A DNA stretch of 64,000 bases from contig CAWKAA010000001.1 of the NCBI GenBank assembly GCA_963847515.1, positions 62,001-126,000 on the forward strand. Reading direction: 5' to 3'. This stretch comes from QHXW01 sp963847515 (GTDB lineage: Bacteria; Acidobacteriota; Terriglobia; Bryobacterales; Bryobacteraceae). Below, one piece after another: positions 34,304 through 43,340 of this stretch; the first letter of the stretch is position 1, and each line of letters starts with the position of its first letter. The notes under the pieces were generated by a model, which saw only the letters and a program-made list of their open reading frames with translations, did not search any database and was not told the origin of the DNA. The translations under genes were made by a program, and so were the position numbers.

Positions 34304-35719
34304 CTATCCGCGCTTCTTCGCTGACATCAGTTCTTCAATGTTGACCAGTTCAGTGGGATAGTCGCCGGTGTAGCAGGCGTAGCAGTATTCATGTTTCCGG
34401 TCGTCCTGTACGGCCTTGCGTAGCGAAGCCAAGGAAAGATAGGCGAGTGAATCGGCTTCAACGAAGCGCCGAATCTCCTCGACGGTGTTGTTGGCGCCGA
34501 TCAGTTCGTTCTTGGTTGGCGTGTCCACGCCGTAAAAGCAAGGCGAGACCGTGGGCGGGCAGGAGATGCGCACATGCACTTCACGTGCGCCAGCCTGGCG
34601 CACCATGCGGACGATCTTACGCAGGTGGTTCCGCGCACGATGGAATCGTCCACCAGTACCACGCGTTTGCCTTCGAGCAGTGCACGCACCGGGTTGAGCT
34701 TCAGCTTCACCCCGAAATCGCGGATGGCCTGCGAAGGCTCGATGAATGTCCGCCCGACATAGTGATTGCGAATCAGCGCCTGGCGGAACGGCAATCCCGA
34801 TTCGTCGGCATAGCCGATTGCCGCGGTTACGCCTGAATCCGGCACCGGCACCACTACATCCGCGTCGGCGGGCGCTTCGCGCGCCAAGCAGCCGACCCAG
34901 CATCTCGCGCGATTCCTGCACCGGCCGTCCGAATACGATCGAATCCGGCCGGGAGAAGTACACATGCTCGAACACGCACTGGGACCGCGCCTGCTCTGGC
35001 GCATAACGCTCTCGAGTGACGCCTTCCGGCCCCACGATGACCATCTCGCCCGGCTCCACGTCATTCATATAGACGGCGCCGATCAGGTCGAACGCGCAGG
35101 TCTCCGACGCGAAAACGTGTGCGACTTCCCCGCCTGAGAATTCCATTTGCCCGGCGGCCAGCGGCCGGAACCCGTGCGGGTCGCGCGCCACGATGATGCG
35201 GTCTTCGGCCAGAAATACCAGCGAAAATGCGCCTTCCAGCTGCAATAGAGCATCGCGCAGCGCGCCGGCCAGCGTGCGCTCGCGCGAATGCGCCACCAGG
35301 TGCAGGATCACTTCGGTGTCGCTGTTGGACTGGAAGATGGACCCTGCCCGTTCCAGTTCCCGGCGCAGTTCCGCGGCGTTGGTGATATTGCCGTTGTGCG
35401 CCACCGCGATGCGCCCTTTGTTGCAGGCCACCGAAAATGGCTGCGCGTTGAGCAGAGCCGTGTCGCCGGCCGTGGAGTAGCGCGTGTGGCCGATGGCCAG
35501 CTCGCCGGGCAGCGTCTCGATCACCTGCGGGGTGAAAATATCCGCCACATGGCCCATGGATTTTTCGCAGTGGACTCCGGCGCCGTCGCTGGTGCAGATG
35601 CCCGCGCTCTCCTGGCCGCGGTGCTGCAGCGCATACAGCCCCAGATACGCCATCTTGGCTGCTTCGGGGTGGCCGTAGATGGCGACGACACCGCACTCGT
35701 CGTGGAATTTATCGAACAT
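34304..35719 (-). CDS. purF: Amidophosphoribosyltransferase PurF (two compensating frame breaks)
   Basis: First committed enzyme of purine synthesis: PRPP plus glutamine to phosphoribosylamine. The N-terminal Ntn glutaminase domain begins FHDECGVVAIYGHPEAAKMA. Although the frame stays open for 471 residues, the stretch between about 34884 and 34624 is out of frame. Another frame there encodes the expected PRTase core, including DADVVVPVPDSG and the PRPP loop VVLVDDSIVRGTT. Removing one G of a GG at 34884-34885 and adding one C near 34624 restores a normal PurF. The Cys nucleophile would follow propeptide removal. It lies 10 bases after purL. Confidence 0.88.
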   Translation of the reverse strand: MFDKFHDECGVVAIYGHPEAAKMAYLGLYALQHRGQESAGICTSDGAGVHCEKSMGHVADIFTPQVIETLPGELAIGHTRYSTAGDTALLNAQPFSVACNKGRIAVAHNGNITNAAELRRELERAGSIFQSNSDTEVILHLVAHSRERTLAGALRDALLQLEGAFSLVFLAEDRIIVARDPHGFRPLAAGQMEFSGGEVAHVFASETCAFDLIGAVYMNDVEPGEMVIVGPEGVTRERYAPEQARSQCVFEHVYFSRPDSIVFGRPVQESREMLGRLLGARSARRRGCSGAGAGFRRNRGNRLCRRIGIAVPPGADSQSLCRADIHRAFAGHPRFRGEAEAQPGACTARRQTRGTGGRFHRARNHLRKIVRMVRQAGAREVHVRISCPPTVSPCFYGVDTPTKNELIGANNTVEEIRRFVEADSLAYLSLASLRKAVQDDRKHEYCYACYTGDYPTELVNIEELMSAKKRG

Positions 35720-35729
35720 AGCAGCCCTC

Positions 35730-37954
35730 TCTAAGAATGCAGCATGTGCTCGAGCGCGCCCTTCCAGGCGCGCTTCAACCCTGGAACATCGCCATCAATT
35801 ACCATTGTCCCGCGATTGATCGATCTGTAGCCTATCTTTTATTGTAACTCCAATTCGTGTGGCGTCCACGCCGTGGCGCGGCCGCGATCTGCTGTGCCCG
35901 CTCTGGTTCAGCAGTAGAAATCAGAATCCGCGACGGTCCCTCATGAAAAAGCGCGATCGGCAGGCTCCCCTCCTCGTCCACATTTACACAGACTCCAATG
36001 GCATCCGGTCCGAAGGAGCACTCCGCCAGCCCCACCGCCAGCCCGCCGTCACTCAGGTCGTGAGCCGATTCCGCCAGGCCGGCGCGTAGCGATCTCGCGC
36101 ACCGCCGCCTGCACGCGCTTCTCGTAATCCATATCCAGCGCCGGCGGCAATCCCCAAAGCTGTTTCAGAATCACCTTGGCGTATTGCGTTCCGCCGAACC
36201 GCACCGGGTCGCATTCGTCCGCTGCCGCCCAGCAGCATCACCGCGCGGCCCGCGTCGCGGAAGTGCGTTCCCACCGGCGCGCCGGTTTTCATCAGGCCGA
36301 CAATCCCTACGACCGGCGTGGGCTAGATACCTTCGCCCAATGTTTCGTTATATAGGCTGACGTTGCCGCCGGTGATCGGCGTTTCGAAGATAGCGGCAAG
36401 CTTCGGCCATGCCCTCGATGGCCTCCACCAGTTGCGCCATGATCTCCGGCCGCTCCGGGTTTCCGAAATTCAGATTGTTGGTCGCGGCCACCGGCTCCGC
36501 GCCCACCACCGCGAGATTGCGGCAGCACTCGGCGACGATCAGCTTCGCGCCTTCGCGCGGCGAGAGATAGCAGTAGCGCGCATTGCCGTCGAGCGACATG
36601 GCCAGCGATGTCGCCCGTCTCCTTCACGCGCAGGATCGCGGCATCGCGATCCCGGCCCGGCGATCGTGTTGGTGCGGACCTGGTAGTCGTACTGCTGCCA
36701 GATCCAGCGCTTGGAGCAAATGTCGGCCGAGGCAAGCAGCGTCTCCAGATCGCGCGTCAGATTCTGGCTCGTAAATTCCGGCGCTTCCATGGGCGCCCGC
36801 CGCAGCGGTTTGGTATGCGGCCGGTCGTAGAGCGGCGCCTCATCGGCCAGCGGCTGGTTCGGAATCTCGGCCACGATCTCGCCGTGATGCCGCACGCGCA
36901 GCAGGCCGTCGCCGGTTACCTTGCCAACAGTCACCGCGTCCAGTCCCCACTTTCTGAAGACCCGGAAGACTTCTTCTTCGCGCCCGTGATCCGCCACCAG
37001 CAGCATCCGCTCCTGGGATTCCGAGAGCATGATCTCGTACGCCGTCATGCCGGTCTCGCGCTGCGGAACAAGGTCCAGCTCGATCTCGATTCCCGTTCCG
37101 CCGCGGCTCCCCATCTCGCAGGTCGAGCAGGTCAGCCCCGCCGCGCCCATGTCCTGAATGCCCACGATGGCGCCGGTGTGCATGGCCTCGAGGCAGGCTT
37201 CGAGCAGCAGTTTTTCAAGGAACGGATCGCCCACCTGCACGTTGGGCCGCTTCTGCTTGGATTCTTCGGTGAACTCAGCCGACGCCATGGAAGCGCCGTG
37301 AATCCCGTCGCGCCGGTCTTCGCGCCTACATAGATCACGGGGTTGTCCGATGCCCGCTGCCTTGGCGTAGAAGATTTCATCCTTCTTCGCAACGCCCAGC
37401 GCGAATACGTTGACCAGCGGATTGCCGTTATAGCAAGACTCGAAGACGCACTCGCCGCCCACCGTCGGCACGCCGAAACAGTTGCCGTAGTGCGCGATGC
37501 CAGAAACCACGCCTTCTAGGATGCGCCGGTTGCGCGCGCCATTCACCGGATCATCCAGAGGCCCGAACCGCAGGGCGTCCATCACCGCAATCGGCCGCGC
37601 GCCCATGGTAAAAATGTCGCGCAGGATGCCGCCAACACCGGTAGCCGCGCCCTGAAAAGGCTCGATGAAGCTTGGATGGTTGTGCGATTCGATCTTGAAG
37701 GCCGCTACGTAGCCGCCGCCAATATCGATAATTCCCGCGTTCTCGCCGGGCCCCTGCACCACCAGCTTGCCGCGAGTCGGCAGTTTCTTCAGATGCAGCC
37801 GCGAGCTTTTGTAGGAGCAGTGCTCGCTCCACATTACGCTGAAGATGCCCAGCTCGGTATAAGTAGGTTCGCGCCCCAGGATTCCGACGATCTTGTCGTA
37901 CTCCGCCTCAGTCAACTGATGCGTGGCGATCAGATCGGGCGTGATTGTCGTCAT
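35730..37954 (-). CDS. purL: Phosphoribosylformylglycinamidine synthase PurL, small-subunit-type (about ten frame breaks)
   Basis: ATP-dependent FGAM synthase catalytic subunit. The N-terminal 470 residues include FSVMWSEHCSYKSSRLHLK, GGYVAAFKIESHNHPSFIEP and GGECVFESCYNGNP. Downstream the protein continues in alternating frames (AKLIVAECCRNLAVVGAEPV; MKTGAPVGTHFRDAGRAVML; ESAHDLSDGGLAVGLAECSF) and ends ALEHMLHS with TAG at 35732-35730. The restored length of about 740 residues is normal for small PurL. Breaks lie near 37343, 37312, 36660, 36600, 36400, 36320, 36235, 36080, 35865 and 35815. The density in an essential gene points to sequence errors. It overlaps the purQ stop by four bases. 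Confidence 0.87.
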
Positions 37955-38619
37955 GCGTGCGCGAACGCGGAAACCATGGATTGGAAAACGACAAGACCAT
38001 CGGTCGAACCCATCAGCGGGTCCGACGCCCGTTCCGGGTGCGGCATCATTCCCATCACGTTGCGCTGGCGATTGAGAATGCCCGCGATGTCCCGCGCCGA
38101 ACCGTTGGGATTATCCACATAGCGGAATACTACGCGATTCTCTGCTTCGAGTTCGTCGAGGGTCTGCTCGTCGGCCACATAGCAGCCTTCGCCATGCGCG
38201 ATGGGGACGCGCAGAATTTGACCCCTCTGAGCCGTCGCCGTAAACGGCGAATCGGTAGTCTCGGTGCGCAGGCGCACTTCGCGGCACACGAACTTGAGAC
38301 CGGCATTTTTCACCAGCGCACCCGGCAGCAGCCCAGCTTCCACAAGAATCTGGAACCCATTGCAGATGCCCAGCACCAGCCCGCCGTCCGCCGCAAACTT
38401 CTTCACCGCCTGCATGACCGGCGAAAACTTTGCAATCGCGCCGCAGCGCAGATAGTCCCCATAGGCGAAGCCGCCGGGTAGAATCACCCCGTCCAGGTTG
38501 CCCAGCAGGTCCGAATCGTGCCAGATGAACTCCGCTTCCTGGCCCAGATTTTCGCGGACCGCATACCAGGCGTCATGATCGCAATTGCTTCCAGGGAAGA
38601 CAACGACACCAAATTTCAT
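37951..38619 (-). CDS. purQ: Phosphoribosylformylglycinamidine synthase glutaminase subunit PurQ
   Basis: This 222-residue class I glutamine amidotransferase delivers ammonia to PurL. It begins MKFGVVVFPGSNCDHDAW. The catalytic cysteine is in VLGICNGFQIL and the His-Glu pair is in GMMPHPERASDP near the C-terminus. The frame is intact. Overlap with purL by ATGA indicates coupled translation. The third subunit, PurS, normally encoded next to purQ, is not found in this window. Confidence 0.94.
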   Translation of the reverse strand: MKFGVVVFPGSNCDHDAWYAVRENLGQEAEFIWHDSDLLGNLDGVILPGGFAYGDYLRCGAIAKFSPVMQAVKKFAADGGLVLGICNGFQILVEAGLLPGALVKNAGLKFVCREVRLRTETTDSPFTATAQRGQILRVPIAHGEGCYVADEQTLDELEAENRVVFRYVDNPNGSARDIAGILNRQRNVMGMMPHPERASDPLMGSTDGLVVFQSMVSAFAHA

Positions 38620-38706
38620 AGTTCGGCCTGTGTGGGGAGGTGAAACTTAATTTTAACAAAAAAAGTTGCGCATGCGCGCGAATTCGCTCGCTTTTTTGCG
38701 ATGCCT

Positions 38707-39303
38707 TCAGCGCCGATTGCGTCGGGCGATCCACGTTCGGATCTGTTGGTTCTGGCTGTGAGTGAACCCGAGAGCACCTTGCGCAGCTTTGTCCCAGTCT
38801 TTAGGTAGCAACGTCCCCCGCATGATTCCAACAGTCGCGTGGGCGTTCGGGCCCAGCAAGATATGCCCCAGCTCATGAGCCATGACGTAGCCGAGATGAG
38901 TTGCCACTGATGGCGTGCCGCTCGAGTAGAAACTACGCGCGAAAACGACTGTGCTCGCTTCGAAGGCTACTCCTCCGCACACCGAGCCTACGCCATACTG
39001 GCCAGCCTTAGATTCGGGTTGAATCGTGATTATTAGGGTGGCGGGATCTTCCGGTGCCAGGTTCCTGGCCGCGTGCCGTTCCGCCGCATACGAGAAACCG
39101 TCTCGCCAAATCAGCTGAACATTGGCGTATGCGAAGATTTCCGAGACCGTGTATTCGGCGGCGGCGAGCGTCTTCGGCCCGACGTGCGCGGGGTCGTAAA
39201 TCACTAGAGTAAGCCGCAGGGTGCTCGCAGCCAGACACCGAGGTGCAACTGCAATAGTCATGAATAGACTTATCCCGAGCCCATTTACCAGCCGCTTTTC
39301 CAT
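38707..39303 (-). CDS. Secreted zinc metalloprotease-like protein
   Basis: This 198-residue protein has a signal peptide (GISLFMTIAVAPRCLAAS) and a zincin active site, MAHELGHILLGPNAHATVGIM. It has HExxH, a further downstream histidine and a Met-turn-like GIM. The spacing is longer than the strict metzincin consensus, so I place it only as zincin-like. A cysteine in VGSVCGGVAF may be structural or form a dimer. It is separated from purQ by 87 bases and may or may not be cotranscribed with it. Confidence 0.72.
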   Translation of the reverse strand: MEKRLVNGLGISLFMTIAVAPRCLAASTLRLTLVIYDPAHVGPKTLAAAEYTVSEIFAYANVQLIWRDGFSYAAERHAARNLAPEDPATLIITIQPESKAGQYGVGSVCGGVAFEASTVVFARSFYSSGTPSVATHLGYVMAHELGHILLGPNAHATVGIMRGTLLPKDWDKAAQGALGFTHSQNQQIRTWIARRNRR

Positions 39304-39497
39304 TGGTCGCGCCTCCTGGGCGGGACCAAGTGTTGGTTACGCGGCGCTGACCCTCAAGGGACGGTGGCCGGATTAACACAGGATTAGATCCGGCCAGCAA
39401 GAGTCGCCGAGGTGAACAGTTAAATAACTGATGACAACACCAGTTACCTTAGCTTCCGCCCTGGCCGGAGGGCGTTCGCGGCCAACGAAATCGCTGC

Positions 39498-39503
39498 TAT
39501 AAT
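39498..39503 (+). promoter_or_regulatory. -10 box (TATAAT) for the wHTH-TolB gene
   Basis: A perfect TATAAT sits 22 bases before the GTG start at 39526, inside an otherwise gene-free gap. The -35 hexamer about 17 bases upstream (TTCGCG) is a poor match, so an activator may be needed, or the match is fortuitous. Confidence 0.45.
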
Positions 39504-39525
39504 CCCCTCTATTCGAGGTGCCCTG

Positions 39526-41718
39526 GTGCAGTCGTCCCCGGTGTCGCCGAATGCCATCCGCTTTGGGGTGTTCGAAGCAGATCTTTCCGCGTGCGAGTTA
39601 CATAAGCGCGGCCGGAAGATTCCGCTCCAGGATCAGCCCTTTCGGGTGCTGACTCTGCTGTTGATGCGCCCAGGAGAGTTGGTCAGCCGCGAGGAATTTC
39701 AGCGAGCGCTTTGGCCTGGCGATACCTTCGTGGAGTTCGACGAAGGCCTGAACAAAGCCATTCAGAAGTTGCGTCAGGCTCTGGACGACTCACCCGACAA
39801 TCCGCGATTCATCGAAACTCTTCCGCGCAAGGGCTATCGTTTCATTGCACCGGTGAATGGCAACGCCGTAGGCCCTCCGGCTGCAGGACCCGTCAAGCGG
39901 CGGAGCACGGAAGTTCTAGCGTGGGCATTGCTCGGGGTCGTGTCCGCCGCACTCGTTGTCCTGGCTGGCCTCTACTTCCGGGTTGGTCGTCCGGCCTCTC
40001 AATTAACGCTGAAAACCGTCCCTCTGACCAGTTATCCGGGCCGGCAGATTACCCCCGCTTTCTCCCCCGATGGCAAGCAGGTGGCGTTTGCGTGGGACGG
40101 CGAGAAAGGCGAAAATCTCGACATTTATGTGAAGCTCGTCGATGCAGGTGAACCCCTCCGGCTCACTAGTAACCCGGCACATGAAAGCTCGCCAGCTTGG
40201 TCGCCTGATGGCCGTTACATTGCTTTTTGCCGCGAGTTGTCTGACCACGCCGAAATCTTGATGATCCCCGCGCTAGGAGGCGCGGAGCGGAAGTTGGGAG
40301 AGGTAGCTCCGTACACGCTGGGGCGTGGGTGTGGCCTATCCTGGTCTCCGGATGGAAAGTATCTGGCGCTGGTTGACAAGAACTCGCCGCGTGAGCCCTA
40401 CAGCATCTTTTTGCTCTCCGTCGAGACTGGCCACAAGCGAAAACTTACCTCGCCGCCGGCTCAATACTTCGGGGATTTGAAACCCCGATTCGCTCCCGAT
40501 GGTAAGACGCTCGCGTTTGCGAGATGTGCTGCTCTTTATAGTAACGAGATCTTTAGGCTGACTGTCACTTCCGGTGGAACGCCACTGGGTGAGCCTCAGC
40601 GGCTGACCTTCGATGGACGAGGAATTGAAGGCTTAGACTGGACAGCCGACGGTCGGAGCATCTTGTATTCATCGGGGCATTTCGGTAGCACAAATCTGTT
40701 GCTGATCCCGGCCTCGGGAGGGGCACCCGAACGTCTGGCCGCCGCGGACCAGAACCCTAGGGCCCTCTCCGTTTCTCGCAGCGGCAGTCGATTGGTCTAC
40801 GAACGCGACGTGATCGACGACGACATCTGGCGAATTCCTGGCCCGAGCTCGTCCGACAAGAAAAGCGCACCCTCCAAATTCATTGCCTCCACCCAACCGG
40901 ACGAAGAACCCCAATTCTCTCCCGATGGCACAAGGATCGTTTTCAGCTCGACCCGCTCGGGCAACCCGGAAATCTGGGTTTGCGATCATGAGGGCCGCAA
41001 CCCCGTTCAACTGACCGCCTTCGGTGGTGTTGATGTCGGAGCTCCGCGCTGGTCTCCCGACAGCCGTTGGATTGCCTTCGACAGCCTTAAGACCGGCAAT
41101 TTTGATGTTTACGTCATCGGCGCGGATGGGGGTCCGCCGCGCCGCCTCACCAGCGGACCGTTTAATAACTCGCGTCCGAGCTGGTCCCAGGACGGCCGGT
41201 TTATCTACTTCGGTTCCAATCGGAGTGGAGATTGGCAGATCTGGAAAGCGCCTGCGCAGGGCGGTACGGCTGTACAGGTGACGAAGACAAAGGGAGGCGA
41301 GGAAGCGTTCGAATCGCTCGACGCCAAGTTTGTTTATTTCGCCAAATTAGGAGCGCCTGGCGTTTGGAGGGTGCCGGTGGCGGGCGGTGATGAAACCCGG
41401 GTGCTTGATCAAGGCGGGCACAACGTTTGGGCTTTAACTGGCCAGGGCATCTACTTCTTCGACCTCAGTGGCTCGACTGGACCTGTCCTCAGGTCTTACA
41501 ATTTGGCTACGGGCAAGGTAACGCTCCTCAGGGAGTTTTCGAAGGACACACGAATCGATACGGCCGACACTGCGCTGACCGTCTCTCCTGACGGCCGCTG
41601 GATTCTCTACACGCAGCTCGATCAATCCGGCAGTAATCTGATGTTGGTGGAGAATTTCCATTGCCGAAGCGATTCAAGGAAATTGCGATTGCATGTTATG
41701 ATCCTTGGTCAAAGCTGA
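39526..41718 (+). CDS. Membrane-bound winged-helix regulator fused to TolB-like propeller
   Basis: This 730-residue protein has an OmpR/CadC-type winged helix at about 8-108 (PGELVSREEFQRALWPGDTF; GLNKAIQKLRQALDDSP; ETLPRKGYRFIAPV) and a transmembrane helix near 128-150. A periplasmic PD40/TolB-like beta-propeller at about 170-710 repeats the motif FSPDGxxxxF with SGxxxIWxxP. This ToxR-like layout, abundant in Acidobacteria, implies a sensor that binds DNA from the membrane. It starts at GTG. The C-terminus is odd: the usual ending LMLVENFR-stop is replaced after ENFH by 20 unrelated residues, and a separate copy of the usual ending lies at 42380-42458. Confidence 0.85.
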   Translation: MQSSPVSPNAIRFGVFEADLSACELHKRGRKIPLQDQPFRVLTLLLMRPGELVSREEFQRALWPGDTFVEFDEGLNKAIQKLRQALDDSPDNPRFIETLPRKGYRFIAPVNGNAVGPPAAGPVKRRSTEVLAWALLGVVSAALVVLAGLYFRVGRPASQLTLKTVPLTSYPGRQITPAFSPDGKQVAFAWDGEKGENLDIYVKLVDAGEPLRLTSNPAHESSPAWSPDGRYIAFCRELSDHAEILMIPALGGAERKLGEVAPYTLGRGCGLSWSPDGKYLALVDKNSPREPYSIFLLSVETGHKRKLTSPPAQYFGDLKPRFAPDGKTLAFARCAALYSNEIFRLTVTSGGTPLGEPQRLTFDGRGIEGLDWTADGRSILYSSGHFGSTNLLLIPASGGAPERLAAADQNPRALSVSRSGSRLVYERDVIDDDIWRIPGPSSSDKKSAPSKFIASTQPDEEPQFSPDGTRIVFSSTRSGNPEIWVCDHEGRNPVQLTAFGGVDVGAPRWSPDSRWIAFDSLKTGNFDVYVIGADGGPPRRLTSGPFNNSRPSWSQDGRFIYFGSNRSGDWQIWKAPAQGGTAVQVTKTKGGEEAFESLDAKFVYFAKLGAPGVWRVPVAGGDETRVLDQGGHNVWALTGQGIYFFDLSGSTGPVLRSYNLATGKVTLLREFSKDTRIDTADTALTVSPDGRWILYTQLDQSGSNLMLVENFHCRSDSRKLRLHVMILGQS

Positions 41719-41780
41719 TCGAAGGGGATGCCGTTCAGGCGGTCAGCGAGTTTGTGTTTCCCACCAATCGGGTGCCGTAA
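41664..41780 (+). pseudogene. C-terminal remnant of an unidentified gene
   Basis: In a different frame from the propeller gene, the sequence from 41664 encodes PKRFKEIAIACYDPWSKLIE and on to VFPTNRVP before TAA at 41780. It has natural-looking codon use and overlaps the abnormal 3' end of the regulator. I read it as the tail of another gene joined here by recombination. I do not recognise the family. Confidence 0.3.
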
Positions 41781-41857
41781 CGGGGACGGTCCGGCGCCGC
41801 TGGTTTAGAGACGGCATTGGCAGCACCGTAAACAAAATCTCAAAAAGGAGACTAAAC

Positions 41858-42331
41858 ATGCGAAGAATGTTCAGCCGAGCGCTGGTCGTTTTGGCGATCA
41901 GCACCATGGCCGCTTTGGGCGCCGACAATTCCATTGGGACATGGAAGCTCAATAGTGCAAAATCCAAGTACACACCGGCGCCAATGCCAGTGAAGAGCCT
42001 GACGTCGGTGCGGGAGGCGGCTCCGGGCGGCGTGAAAGTGGCGAATACCGGCGAACGGACGGATGGCACAGCTATCAACGCGACCTATACGGCAAAATAC
42101 GACGGCTCGGCGACTGCAGTCACAGGAACGGGGTCGCCGTATGACAGTATCTCGGTCAAGCAGGTAAATGCCAATACGCTCACTTACGAAGCGAAACAGA
42201 CGAATGGAAAGTATCACGCCAGTGGACGCACGGTCATTTCGAGCGACGGCAAGACCATGACGACGACGGCCAAAGGCACGGACACCAATGGGGCGGCAAT
42301 GTCGCTGACCCTGGTTTACGACAAGCAGTAG
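41858..42331 (+). CDS. Small secreted protein of unknown function
   Basis: This 157-residue protein starts at ATG 41858, six bases after AAGGAG. The signal peptide (ALVVLAISTMAALGAD) is followed by NSIGTWKLNSAKSKYTPAPM, a motif shared by many small lipocalin-like exported acidobacterial proteins. The rest alternates polar and Thr-rich strands (KTMTTTAKGTDTNGAAMSL), suggesting a beta-barrel or sandwich. It is bracketed by the regulator and a stray copy of the regulator tail, so it may have been inserted or rearranged into this position. Confidence 0.75.
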   Translation: MRRMFSRALVVLAISTMAALGADNSIGTWKLNSAKSKYTPAPMPVKSLTSVREAAPGGVKVANTGERTDGTAINATYTAKYDGSATAVTGTGSPYDSISVKQVNANTLTYEAKQTNGKYHASGRTVISSDGKTMTTTAKGTDTNGAAMSLTLVYDKQ

Positions 42332-42379
42332 CGGGGCGACGGAGCAGACAAGTTCACGACGGGACCGGCTGGTTGCAAG

Positions 42380-42458
42380 AGGATGGCCGCCGGCCCATGT
42401 TTTCGAGCAGCTCGATCAATCCGGCGGCAGTCTGATCTTGGTGGAGAATTTCCGTTGA
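42380..42458 (+). pseudogene. Orphan 3' end of a TolB-propeller gene
   Basis: The last 18 codons read EQLDQSGGSLILVENFR-stop. This matches TQLDQSGSNLMLVENF near the end of the regulator at 39526-41718, with weaker similarity starting at about 42380 (DGRRP versus DGRW). It is the canonical C-terminus missing from that regulator or the remains of a second copy. No start or upstream domain is present. Confidence 0.65.
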
Positions 42459-42524
42459 TCAAGCGTGCGGGGCTCTGCTTAGGCGAAACGTCACATCGCA
42501 GAAAATAAGGTGGCGCTGTCTTGA

Positions 42525-43271
42525 TCAGTTGTCGCGCCGGTTGAGGCGGGACTTCTTGAAGAGCTGTAACGGTTGCCTATTCGCCGCCCGCATTATTTCT
42601 CCTGTACCGAAATTAAAGCTCCAGGTTTCTTCGGCATGCCCACAACGTTTTGCGGGCGGCACACTTTCTTCAGTTTCATCCACATCGAGTGCAGTATAAA
42701 ACTGTGCTCGAACTAGAATGTTGATGCTCTTGTCGGCAGTGAATCCTGCATCCATGACACGAAATGAGCATTGCTTATTTTTGTGCGCTTGGAGCATCGC
42801 ATCCAACTCGGGCTCGTATACCATTCCGGTTCCGGCATCGATGGCGAGCACCTGTTGTGTGTCTGGTGCATCGGATCCCCATTGCCATTCTTCCGTCTTC
42901 ACCAAGACCATTCTGGAATTTTTGGCCCAGCCCAAAATCTCCATCCCATTCCCCACGGCGGTGCGCTTGGGCGCCATCAAATAGACCAGCCGGTACGACG
43001 AGTTTGCTCTGGCGACCCACAGCCGGGTTGTATGCAGGCATCCGAGTTCGCTCTGCACATCTACCTCAACGTAGGCGCGCCACTTTTCGTCTTCCGAAAA
43101 CCAGACAGAACTCAACACTTGCTTCGGCTTCTCATTTTCCTGGCAGTTGACAAAGAGCGTCTCCTGGGAAGGGGCACTCGCGGAGGAGTTCACGGGCACC
43201 TGCTGGGTGAATCCGAGTGCCGGCAACAACAGGACGAGGCGAATCGCACGGATGCCCGCCAAGGCTAACAT
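42525..43271 (-). CDS. Secreted hypothetical protein
   Basis: This 248-residue protein has a signal peptide (AIRLVLLLPALGFTQQVP). The mature chain has five cysteines (VNCQENE, LGCLHTT, QCSFRV and KRCGHA among them) and a mixed alpha/beta composition. Its middle section alternates strands and GWAKN/DAPDTQQ loops reminiscent of a propeller blade, but I see no convincing repeat. No family recognised. It ends downstream of the M13 peptidase on the same strand. Confidence 0.6.
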   Translation of the reverse strand: MLALAGIRAIRLVLLLPALGFTQQVPVNSSASAPSQETLFVNCQENEKPKQVLSSVWFSEDEKWRAYVEVDVQSELGCLHTTRLWVARANSSYRLVYLMAPKRTAVGNGMEILGWAKNSRMVLVKTEEWQWGSDAPDTQQVLAIDAGTGMVYEPELDAMLQAHKNKQCSFRVMDAGFTADKSINILVRAQFYTALDVDETEESVPPAKRCGHAEETWSFNFGTGEIMRAANRQPLQLFKKSRLNRRDN

Positions 43272-43340
43272 TTGAGTTAACTTCCTTCGCTACCCATTGT
43301 ACGTCGCAAGAACGATGCAAGCTTGCCGAGAGCTCACGCG

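Noticed and set aside
38616..38876. Small leftward frame upstream of purQ as a purS candidate
   Set aside because: The translation is Arg/Ser-rich and lacks the PurS beta-alpha pattern; it overlaps the metalloprotease gene in another frame.
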